Of a stretch of 64,000 nucleotides of DNA, positions 33,797 to 44,300 are shown piece by piece. Location of the stretch: the NCBI RefSeq assembly GCF_025698545.1, contig NC_068567.1:5208001-5272000 (forward strand). Reading direction: 5' to 3'. This DNA is from Gossypium raimondii. Lineage: Eukaryota > Streptophyta > Magnoliopsida > Malvales > Malvaceae. Positions within the stretch are counted from its first letter, which is position 1. Every line of letters starts with the position of its first letter. Position numbers and translations under genes: made by a program. Under the pieces are notes generated by a model. It was not told where the DNA came from. It saw only the letters and a program-made list of their open reading frames with translations, and did no database searches.

Positions 33797-36386
33797 GGGT
33801 CCGTTTGATTGCCAGTAAAATGTTTTCCGTAAAATAATTTCTGGAAAATGTTTTACTTTTCTGTAAAATGATTTACTAGAAAATATTTTCTGGTGTTTGA
33901 TTGAATTTGTGTAAAATATTTTTCATTGTTTATGATTTCGAAAATATTTTAGGAAAAGTTGTTTTTACATATATTAATATATATTAATAATTTTTTATAT
34001 TTTAAATTGTTTTTACATATATTACAATGATTTATTTATAAATAAATAAATCAAATTAAATATATAATAATACTCAATTATTAAAATATAAAAGCGTTGT
34101 AAACTACTTCTGAAATTTACTAATTAGTAGTGAATCAATTGTAGTGATCTCCTGATGAAATTACGCTCAGCATAAAAACAATTACGAGAAATGAATTCAA
34201 TGCCAAAGTACAAGATAAATGGAACCAGTCATTACTTGGTATGAGGTTAATGCTTGCAATAGAGGGATCAACACAATCAGTTGATAACTTTAAGAAATTG
34301 ATTCGAGGTCAATTATTCTTCTGAATCATAAAATGGGAAAAAGAACAATAAAATTAATGATACTGAGACAATAAAAATTATAACAGATGATCGTTTATCT
34401 TGGTCTTCCAGATGTCGATGTTTGCACTAAAGATGCGGCAACTCTCATTAACAGCCCATTACCACACAATTATACACAAAAGTACCTGCCCGTGCCTTGA
34501 CAGCAAGCACATTCCACTCTTGTCCATCCATGTTTCCCTCATCTGGATTCCAAGAATGCAGAACAATTACTCCATCATCATGCCCTCCATGATCTCCAGC
34601 TCCTATTACTAGTAAAGAGTTAAGCCATAACAAAGTAAAATTTATAACAAACTTAGTTATCTGATGATACTTAGAGAAAGAGGGATGATGAAATGTTGAA
34701 CCAAAAACTAAATTAAGCAAATTGAGCTGTTTCAGAATTGAATGATGCGCATTTTAGTTCTGAAGCAATATACAATATGTAACATCATCAAAAAGAAAAT
34801 AAAAGAATGAGATTAGGAATCTTTAAGTTCCAGACAAATGGAAGAACTACTATAGAACATACTCTAAGTAAGAGAGGAATATGCCAAATGTTGGGAACAT
34901 AATGAATATTTAGGATGTTCGCAGCCTGTGAAGAACCAGAAGGATAAACACAATCCTTAGTAAAGATGACCAAACTAACTCAAAAGAATACAAACCAATT
35001 TTGCAATCAAATTTACCTCAACGTGACAAAATTGTGAAAGCTTCATCTTTGTATTATCCAATAATGGCTGTAAGTCACCAACCAAAAAGGTGTATTTACC
35101 ATCAATTTAGGACAAAGCTCAGATCAAGAAAACAAAGAAATCAAAAGGATATCCAGTAAGATAGGAGAAAACACAAGCAAACCCAAGGGCTAAAGCTAAG
35201 AAAATGCAGTTGTTCACAAAATATTTCTATGATATGAATGCTATAGATACAATGCCAAGTTTTATACGACAAGTTCAACAGCAGTTTGCAGCAAAACTTA
35301 TGCAAGTAAAGCGCCAACATAATGCCACACCCCTCAAAGATGATAATGATTACATAGGTTCATGCCAACACATTTAAAAACTAATAAAAATGCCTAAAAG
35401 TGCTACAATGAGCCAACACAATAATACTACAGAAAGATAAAATGCAATGATGCAATTCCCCAAACGATTCTAATGAAAAATCACCTACCACAAGAAGTAC
35501 ACAGGAGGCAGTGTACCTGAGCTAAGCGACATGTAAGCAGATCAGGAATTAGGCTGACATGCATGAGGCAGAAGTTATCTTTCCCTGAGGAAGAAAATGA
35601 AAATTATTATGACACATGAGGATTAATATCCAAATATACCAAATAGATTGATATAGTCTCTTTGAACCACTCCATAGATGCAGAATCAAATGTTCTAGAT
35701 TGAGGTTTAACAGAATGGGAACAGCTACAAGACATTCCCACTAATCCCATTTGAACAAATAATGTGTGAACTTAAAGACTTTGAATTTTTGCTCATTAGT
35801 TGTGTCTCGGCCGCCACCACCATTACCATATCTGAATTATTTCATTACCACCAACAAAAATCCAACTTGCACAGTTCAAGGAAGATGAAACGGTAAATAA
35901 CAAAAACCATAAAAAATTAAAAAGAGGGATTAACCAGCAACCAATTGGGCCAAAACAACATGTTGCTTCTAAAAAACAACTACATATTTCTTCCTTTTCA
36001 TTCATACCTTCGAGAGAGGAAGATGAACGCCATCGTCGATTGGTGCAGTGTAGATTTCGACAACGAAAGGCGGAAAGGAGGAAAATCAAAGATGAATGCC
36101 GGCGGTTTGTGTTGGGAACCATTGCTGGCTGGCGGCAAGCACTAAATCAGGGTGGGAAGGAAAGGGGAAGGGGAAGAGGCTTTGGGTTACATTTACTGCT
36201 GAAGAGAAAAACTTTGGAAAATGTCTTACCAAATGATAAACGGTAAGACATTTTCCTAAAATGAAGAGTTCTTTTCCCGTGTTTTGGAAAAGCTTTTACA
36301 ATGGGAGTTCATTTTCCACCAAACAAATAGTGGAAAAGGAGGAAAATATTTTCCGTAAAATGTTTTACAGGTAAACAAACACAGCC
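33797..36386. mobile_element. PIF/Harbinger-like non-autonomous element, 2590 bp, nested in the 3' LTR
   Basis: The ends GGGTCCGTTTGATTGCC and GGTAAACAAACACAGCC are imperfect inverted repeats, extended by CAGTAAAATGTTTTCCGTAAAAT and its complement. A TTA duplication flanks it (33794-33796, 36387-36389), and the 5' LTR gives the empty site. TTA targets and GGG..GTTTG ends fit PIF/Harbinger. No transposase is visible. Leftward coding-like pieces occur: 34448-34620 (LLVIGAGDHGG, WNVLAVKARAG) and a first-exon-like stretch 36122-36012 with donor CGAAG|GTATGA. They may be host-gene fragments; a kelch-like origin is only a guess. Confidence 0.8.
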
Positions 36387-36753
36387 TTAATTTTGAAGAT
36401 TAAAAATGTTGCGCCCTAACTCACTGGATGTGATGTTTTATTTCTTTAAAATAAAAATGGTTTATTATTTTAATTCATTCAAGTTAAAAAAATTTCTTTT
36501 AAAATCTTTTCAAATTTTTGGCACCAAGACATTAAACAATCAATTCGACACCGATTTTGGGCGTTACGAGGGTGTTAACCCTTCCTCGTGCGTAACTGAC
36601 TCCCGAACCTATTTTCTCAAAATTCGTAGGCCTAAAATCGTTTTCAAGGTGAACCGATCACACCGTAATAAAAGATTGGTGGCGACTCCAATTTTTATTT
36701 TTAAAAAGTCGACCCCGTTTTTTAAAAATATATATATAAAATTGGTTTCGACA

Positions 36754-39268
36754 TATACGATTAAAGATATTTAGCTATTTTAATTTTTTTAAATATCTAA
36801 TTTATATGTGATGCAATGGTAGCATATAAAAAAATTTGATATTTTTTATGTTTGTTTTACGATTTATGTTCGGGCTATTCTACTCAACAAGATCATCTCC
36901 AAGATTTAAACCTCATTCTCCTCTCGAGAGTACAACGTACCTTAGCACTGCATCTGACTCTTGTTTGTTATGGCAGCATATAAATTAATACAATATTAAT
37001 GAACCATTAGTGGTCATATGTTAAAAATTGTAATAATTATATTTACCTTTTAATCATTTTTAAAATTATTCATTAATTTATTAATAGGGTAAACTATACT
37101 AGTAATCACTCAATTATCAATAAATTTCTCTTTTGGTCACCTGACTATTTAATTTTGTCTTTTTTTGTCACCAGTAGAATAATGGTGGCAGCTTTTAAAA
37201 TTGACATAATAATAATTTTAACCCTCAATATTTATAAATTATTTCAATTTAGTCTTGATTTTAAAAAATTTAACCCTTAACATTTATACATTATATAATT
37301 TAATTTTTTTTTTCAGGTTTGCTTTATTTATAACCTAAAGGATTAATTTTAATGGAATGAAAAAAGAAAATTTGAAAACATATTTTCAGTCAAAAAAGAG
37401 CGATGAGCAAGTGAACCACGTAGAGACCAAAACAGCTGCATATAAGCACGAAGAAGCTGTGGACTCCAACACTTTGCCCCATGCCCATCATTTTCCATGT
37501 TTCAAACAATATATGAGTCGGGTCAGGTTGATTTGATTTGATTTTTTTTTAGAAAAATTAAGTTCGGGTTTTGTCCAATTCACTTTAGTTTAAATTTTGG
37601 ATAATATTATAAATTAAAATTACTTTTATATTAATATTTCAAATAATTTTATTATTAAATATATATAAAAATAGTTAATTAATAAAAATTATGGTTGGCC
37701 CAATCTAGGAGCTCAATTCGGATGGATATTTTAAATAATTTTATAATTAAATTTAAATATATCTAATAACTATAATTAATATTTTCATTAAGATCAATTT
37801 AAAAATAAAAATACATTTACTGGTTTTTCAATCTTCAAATGCATCGTTTGGACCATTCTTTAAGTTGTCCATGTTTTCCACACGCATGCTATGACTATTC
37901 TATTAATATATAATTTTCTTTTCGAATGTTTGAAAAAATTATAAATTGTATTTAAATAATAGGAGTTTAAATTATATTATCATTTTTTGTCAATAAAAAA
38001 TTGTCCTTTTACTCAATTTAGGAGGATATACATAAATAAAATGAATGATTTTAAATCCGATTACTTCATATATTTTTAAAAATAAAAATTGAATGAGTTT
38101 TGAATTTAAATATGATCTTTCTATAATCGAAAAAAAAACAAATTCATGAGTTTGAATATTCAAATAAAAACATTTAGATGGTCCCATTTTGTCTTTTACC
38201 AATACATATGGTGAAACATCTTAAAAGAAAATGGAAAGCAATTATTTATCATACAGCTAAATAAGTACTGACTTTCTTAAAATGTGGATTTTAAAGGAAA
38301 TAATTATTAAATTAATTTTTTCGAAAAATTACAAGACTAGGTAAAAATAACGAAAATTTGCAGAAAAACGCTTCCAACAGCATTTTCCTTCTTGTCCTTT
38401 TTTAAGGTTAGAATTTTGTTTTTTAAAGTAGGTTTTGTGAAAGTTAGGGTTTAGGGTTTTATAAAGTTTTTTTATATTTTTAATATTTTTATATATTTTT
38501 TATAATTTTTTGGGATGTAAAGTTAATAATTATTTAATTCAATATTTAGAACATCGTATTTACATGCGCTCTAAGCCTCATTCACACACAGATGCAAGAC
38601 AAGCACCTTAGAAATGAGCTTACACAGAACTGCACATAAGCTGATAGGATGAAACTGATGCATACGGGTGGGATTACTAACTTTTGGAAGGAGCACTAAG
38701 TTCGTATGATTGATATCAGCAAGGGATAAACCGACATTCAAGCAGGCCAAACAAAACTGAGTAACACCAAATCCAACGATGTGCCAGTATTGCTGATAGA
38801 ACAGAACAGGAAATCCGTCAGGCCCCGAAGCTTTCGTGGGCCGTATTGAATTTAATATTTACCATTTGAGTCAATATTGAAATTCTAAAATTCGAAAAGT
38901 ATAAAGATTAAAATTGACTAAATTATAGTATAATAAAGTAATTAATGGGTTAGGTTATCTGATCAAACTCGAAAACCCACTCAAAATTTAGAGGATTTTA
39001 ACAAAAATATTATACCTAAAAAATAATGTTGGACAAAAAAGGCTGGTTTAAAATGTGTCGAGCTTGACTTCAATATTCAAAGCCCAATCCTAATCTAACC
39101 TAACCTATTTTTAAATTTATAGTATTCCATTATTTATTTAGTTTATATATTATATTATTTATATCATATGAAAAATTAAACATATAATATTATAATGTAA
39201 ATATTAAAAATATAATAAGTTATTTAGGTTTAGTGGTGAAAAAATATTTAATGTTTAGAAATTTAATA
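36754..39268. other. AT-rich intergenic DNA with TE relics
   Basis: No host gene seen. A fragment near 37086-37200 resembles the left end of the 39278 MITE family (GGGTAAACTATACTA). A LINE fragment lies at 38545-38860. Otherwise it is long A/T-rich tracts. Confidence 0.5.
38545..38860 (-). pseudogene. LINE (L1-type) reverse transcriptase fragment
   Basis: The minus strand reads KASGPDGFPVLFYQQYW, then SLADINHTNLVLLPK, then HPISLCAVLCKLISKVLV and a stop. These are consecutive conserved blocks of plant L1 reverse transcriptase (the APGPDG, LIPK and FRPISL regions). Only about 100 codons remain; no endonuclease, 3' tail or target duplication was seen. Confidence 0.82.
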
Positions 39269-39277
39269 AAAGAATAA

Positions 39278-39810
39278 GGGTAAACTACATCTAAGGTCAC
39301 TAAACTAAAAATAAGTTTATATTTTGGTCACTCAACTTTAAATTATTACAAAATGGTCATTAAACTGTTCGAAAGTTTTCATTTAAGTTATTGAGTTGTT
39401 AAAACTATTATTGTATAGCCTTCTCTGTTTGCATCATATACACTAATAGACAGCTCTCATTCCCTTTCTCTTCTACAGTTCAGTGTTTTTTTTTTGCATG
39501 AAATAATTTTAAACATCATAAATCTGCAAACCCAATTCCAAACAGCTTTCTTCTCCGATCTCTAATACTAGTCGTCAGATCAACTTGGATCAAAAATATA
39601 TTCTTCTACTCATCAATGTGTATTAATCCATCATATTGATCGTTAAATCGTCACTTGAAGCTCGCTAGTTGAACTAAACAAAACTTAATAACCTAATAAT
39701 TTAAATAAAAACTTTTGAATAATTCAATAACCATATTTTAACTTTTTTTAAGTTGAGTGATCAAAACATAAGCTTACTAACAGTTAAGTGACTTTAGGTC
39801 TAGTTTACCC
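39278..39810. mobile_element. MULE-like MITE, 533 bp
   Basis: Inverted ends GGGTAAACTACATCTAAGG and CCTTTAGATCTAGTTTACCC-type (actual right end TTTAGGTCTAGTTTACCC) face each other. An exact 9-bp target duplication AAAGAATAA is present at 39269-39277 and 39811-39819, the length typical of Mutator-like elements. It is non-coding. Terminal fragments of the same family appear near 37086 and 44342-44359. Confidence 0.9.
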
Positions 39811-39819
39811 AAAGAATAA

Positions 39820-40930
39820 ATATATAATGTTTGTAAAAAAATAATAATCAATAATAAAAATAATTACGTCTTAAAAAATATGTTGGAGCCTAAATGAGCT
39901 TGAGTTAATTATTTACAACTATGGGTATGTTTGGACAAAAGTATAGTGTCTCGAGCCAAATTAAGCTTGACCAACTATGTATAATATTGATATCATGCAT
40001 GATACTAATTCAAACCCAACTTGAGCCACGAGTACAATTACTAAATCTATAACTTACGCATAGCATCTTTAAGAGATTTTAAGAGTTTTGACTAAACTAG
40101 AATTTGTTGGCTTCAATTGTGTTGAGAGAAGAATGGGTTCAGTTAGAAGTGTTCATAGGTCAGGTTCGAGTCGGGCCTAAGTATGATATTAATATACTTT
40201 ATGTTTACTCAAGCTTGGCCCAGCTCGAAATATATATAGGATTAAAGTTTTGCTCAAACCCATCCATATTTGTAAAAAAACTAATTCAAGCCCATTTTAG
40301 GTTTGTACGTATTATTTTTTAAAATTTTAAAAATATTTATATTATATTATTTTAATATTTAAAAATTTTATACATTTTTTATTTATTGAAAATTTTTATA
40401 TAATTATTTTAGCTTTTTTTTTAATGTTTACATTAAAGTAATATTATATATTTAGTATATGTTTAATTTTTTAATGTATTTTAAATAACAAAATATAAAG
40501 TATTATAAACTTAAAAACGAATCAGACCGGGTTAGGCTCGGGTCTTAAATGTTTAAGCTTAAGTCTGACTCATATTTTAAAGTGGCTAAATTTTTTTATC
40601 TAAATTTTCTTAAATTTCAAACAAAGCTTTGGATCTAAACGAATAGTGCGCCATTAATTAGTTAATTGGGGCAGAATTTTTGTGTCTTGTAAATCTAAAC
40701 GTTGTTTCCATTTCATTTTGTTTTTTAATGCGGCTGTTTGGTAATAAATAAAGTCCAGCCGTTTTTCTTTAAAATATTAAATCCAACTCTAATTCTTGTT
40801 AGAGTATTAAATACTGAAGGAATGATAGAGACTGGAGGAGGGGTACCAAATTGAATAATAGAGAAACAATAAAGGAGCTAAGTACCAAAGCACACCGCAT
40901 TTCTAGATAGCCTTGTTTTTTTTTTTTTTT
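39820..40930. other. intergenic DNA upstream of CPS-B
   Basis: No gene. At 40140-40215 a degenerate hAT-like terminus (AAGTGTTCATAGGTCAGG, CGGGCC) of the 6583 family is visible, with no matching right end. The rest is AT-rich and should include distal CPS-B promoter sequence. Confidence 0.5.
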
Positions 40931-40936
40931 TAATGT

Positions 40937-41308
40937 ATATATAAATATGACTTATCTGCTCTGCTATAATTGAGAGCCTTTTAGAATCAGAGGATAAAAC
41001 AGTGGCCTCCCTATCTCCATTCACTATTTTCTTCTCTCTTCCTCTTCTTTCGAACCATTTTCAGGTCAGTATTTCTTTTTTGCATTATCTCCATTTCTTA
41101 TTCAGTTTCAGTTCAAAATTCACTCCCAACATTTTCTGAAAAATAGCTGCTTCATGTCGCATGGCTTCTTTTTTTTTTTTTAGAAAAAGGGCTAGTTTCT
41201 TTTATGACCAAAAGGTCTGAAAATGACAGCATTATCTGAAACTCTCACCTTCAAAAGAGTTCATAAATTCAGGGTTTTGTTTTTTTTTTGGGTGTAGTGA
41301 AATAAAGG
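40937..41308 (+). promoter_or_regulatory. CPS-B core promoter and leader with a probable 5' UTR intron
   Basis: A TATA box TATATAAAT lies at 40937-40945. A pyrimidine-rich leader follows (about 41015-41060, TCTTCTCTCTTCCTCTTC). A donor CAG|GTCAGT at 41064/41065 and an acceptor GTGTAG|TG at 41297/41298, after a T-run, would remove a 233-bp leader intron and leave a few bases before the ATG at 41309. Both calls are from motif reading only. Confidence 0.5.
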
Positions 41309-44300
41309 ATGAAAATAGCAGTGGTAGGAGGAGGGATAAGTGGGGTGGTATCAGCCTATACTTTAGCCAAAGCCGGTGCAAATGTAGTGCTTTACGAGAA
41401 AGAAGAGTATTTGGGAGGCCATTCCAAGACCGTTCACTTCGATGGTGTTGATTTAGACCTTGGTTTCATGGTTTTTAATCGCGTAAGTTTTTTACCATCT
41501 CTTTTTCATTTTCTTTACCGACGCTTTTAGTCGTTTTCGTCGCTAAAGCTTTTACTTGGTATTGCTGGAGAGGAGATAAAACTGGAATTATAGGAATTTG
41601 GAAGACTACAAATCTACAAAAATCAAAATAAAAAAATAATTTTTGAATAAAATGGAATTTTTTAAAAATAATTTTCTCTCTTCTTTTATATATTTATACC
41701 ATTTTCATATTATAATTATTTTTAATGAGCTGGAAAATAATGGTAGTTCTTGTGTGCTTGAAAATCAGACACGTAAAACCCTAGTTTTCACGTGTTTTCA
41801 AAACCCTCTATATTTTCTTTCCTTGAACCTAAACAATTTTCCACAGCATTAGAATAGTTTAATTATTTCCTTTTCTAATACATTAATTAATAATAAATAT
41901 ATTAAAAATAATTAGAAAATGTAAACTGATCCAAGGCCATGGACAAGGGGTGGTTCCTGCCTTTTTCTTTGTCTTTTTATTTGGTAGTTTGTTAATAAAT
42001 TTATAGATTAATTATTGTCTCAAATTAACCCTTTTTTTATGAGAAGTAGACAGAAAAATAGTAATTAAATTTAGTACTTTTAGGGTTTAGGGATTACAAT
42101 CTTAATTTTTAAAAGATTAATTGATCAAATTTAAAATAAATAAAAAATTTATTACCAAATTAAAGAGAAAGTATTGAAAGATCAAACACTTATATTAGGA
42201 GTGTGGAAAAATAAAAAGTTTTGACAACAAAATAACAGGTGTTGAAAGAAAATAAGCAAAAATTCATTTATTTTAAATGAAACAATTTATGTTATAAAAT
42301 AATTATTTTTCAAAGATTTTAATACAACCTTTTCAATTTTTTTGCAAAATGAATTTTTTATGAGAGGATGAATACACCAATTATATATTTTAAAAATATA
42401 AGTTTTTTTTGTGGGACTGCATGTGTCTTCACCACTTGTTGAAATGTAATTATTTCTTTTTTGGTCACCTTATTATCTTTAATATTTTGGTGTTTTTATT
42501 TTTGTGTTAGTTAACTGATGACTAAAATAGGGGATATTTACTAAAATATTATAATAAAAATAAAAAATTACCAAAATGTTATAACTTTTTTTTTATTTAC
42601 CAAAATATTATTTTTTTTTTGATTATTTACTAAAATATACCAAAAAAAAAGTCTGCAAAAAGCTGACACCAGCCTGATCAGGCCAATCACATTGGCGGCA
42701 CCAAAGGTGCCAAAGAGATTGGTGGTGCCAAATGACTAAAATTGGGCTAATTGCCTTCTAAGCCCTCCTTATTTATTATTTTCTTTTTATTCCCCTTCAA
42801 CTCATTTTTTTATTTAATAACTCTATTTTAATTTAATAAACTATTAAGTAATACTTCATTTTTTAAATTAAAATAGAGTTATTAAAACTTGACATGCAAA
42901 TTTACCATTTTGAATTTTGAAAGTGAATTGTCTTTGCATGCACTAAAATTGAAATGTGAATAATTGCCTTCTAAGCCCTCTTTAGAATTCTAATTAAGTA
43001 ATAACTCTATTTTAATTTAATAAACTATTCTCATTTAATAACTCTATTTTAATTTAAATGAGAATAGTTTATTAAATTAAAATAGAGTTATTAAATAAAA
43101 AAATGAGTTGAAGGGGAATAAAAAGAAATTAATAAATAAGGAGGGCTTAGAAGGCAATTAGCCCAATTTCAATTTTAGTGAGCCAGCAGCAGCAATTCAC
43201 TTTCAAAATTCAAAATGGTAAATTTGTATGTGAAGTCCTTAAAACTGCAAATGGCCACTTAATTAGAATTCTCTCATTTAATAACTCTATTTTAATTTAA
43301 AAAAACTAAGTATTACTTAATAGTTTATTAAATTAAAATAGAGTTATTAAATGAGAATATTTTATTAAATTAAAATAGAGTTATTAAATAAAAAATGTGT
43401 TGAAGGGGAATAAAAAGAAAATAATAAATAAAGAGGGCTTAAAAGACAATTAGCCCAATTTTAGTCATTTGGCACCATTGGTGCCACCAATATCTTTGGC
43501 ACCTTTGGTGCCGCCAATGTGATTGGTCTGATCAGGCTGGTGTCAGCTTTTTGCAAGCTTTTACAGGTATTTTTTTTTTTGATATATTTTCGTAAATAAT
43601 AACAAAAAGTTATAATATTTTTGTTAATTTTTATTTTTGTTATAATATTTTAGTAAAAAACCCCTAAAACAGACAATATTGAGTAATTGCAATGAAAAAA
43701 AAGCACATTTGAAGGACCTCTTATTGTGGTCTAGGGAATGTTTTTTTAATAAATTAAAATTAAGTTGATGTGACTCTAGCCTAAATAAATATTTAAATAT
43801 AAATATTTATAGACGATGGATTAGGACACACTCATTTTTTTTGGTGACATATTTAAAAAAAAATAGATTTGTTTATAATTTAGTATTTAAAATATTAGGA
43901 AAAACAATAATATCGTCTTAAAAGGAATGGTTGAGGTTTTTCTACTTTAAGGTTTAAAGCTTAAATCTTATTATTGTCATTTTAGGTTGTATCCAATTGG
44001 TGTTAAGTTGATTTGTGATATCAATTTAATAAAATATATATAATTATCAAGAAAATTTCAAAAATAATTTTTTTATATTTATGATTATTTTATAAAATAA
44101 TATAATTATATTCCATACTTAATTTGTATTCATATACTAAACGATATTATAATATAAATTTAATACTTATAAAGTTCTGTATTAAAATCTAAAATTTAAC
44201 TTTTCAATACATAATTATTTTCAGTAAATTTTATTTCAAATATTCATGAAAAAAAGAGTAAATAATGAATCCAGTATTTTCACGAGGAACATTTTATAAT

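Larger units (their letters stand above)
22648..36753 (+). mobile_element. deleted Gypsy LTR retrotransposon with nested insertions
   Basis: The 5' LTR is 22648-25027, the internal region 25028-31216 and the 3' LTR 31217-36753. The last is inflated by two later insertions. Both LTRs begin TGTAACAGGC and end TTTTGACA/TTTCGACA. The primer site TGGCGACTCCGCTGGGGA (25031-25048) follows the 5' LTR, and a purine tract AAAGAGGGGCAG (31205-31215) precedes the 3' LTR. Flanks TATAA and TATAC are a one-mismatch 5-bp target duplication. The internal region keeps degenerate gag and the C-terminus of integrase, but reverse transcriptase and RNase H are essentially deleted, so it is non-autonomous. The primer site, long LTRs and tandem repeats after integrase suggest the Tat lineage; that is an inference. 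Confidence 0.88.
31217..36753 (+). repeat. 3' LTR of the Gypsy element, split by two insertions
   Basis: It matches the 5' LTR in three pieces: 31217-33155, 33705-33796 and 36387-36753. The missing coordinates are the hAT-like MITE and the PIF-like element. Removing these and their target duplications leaves about 2.4 kb, as in the 5' LTR. Confidence 0.88.

Noticed and set aside
35823-36122. Minus-strand frame near the right end of the PIF-like element as an intact gene
   Set aside because: No recognisable domain; it contains a donor site and lies between transposon ends, so at best an exon fragment.
38938-39130. Possible further hAT-like MITE (GGGTTAGG...CCTAACC)
   Set aside because: The ends are too short and diverged, and no 8-bp duplication could be seen.
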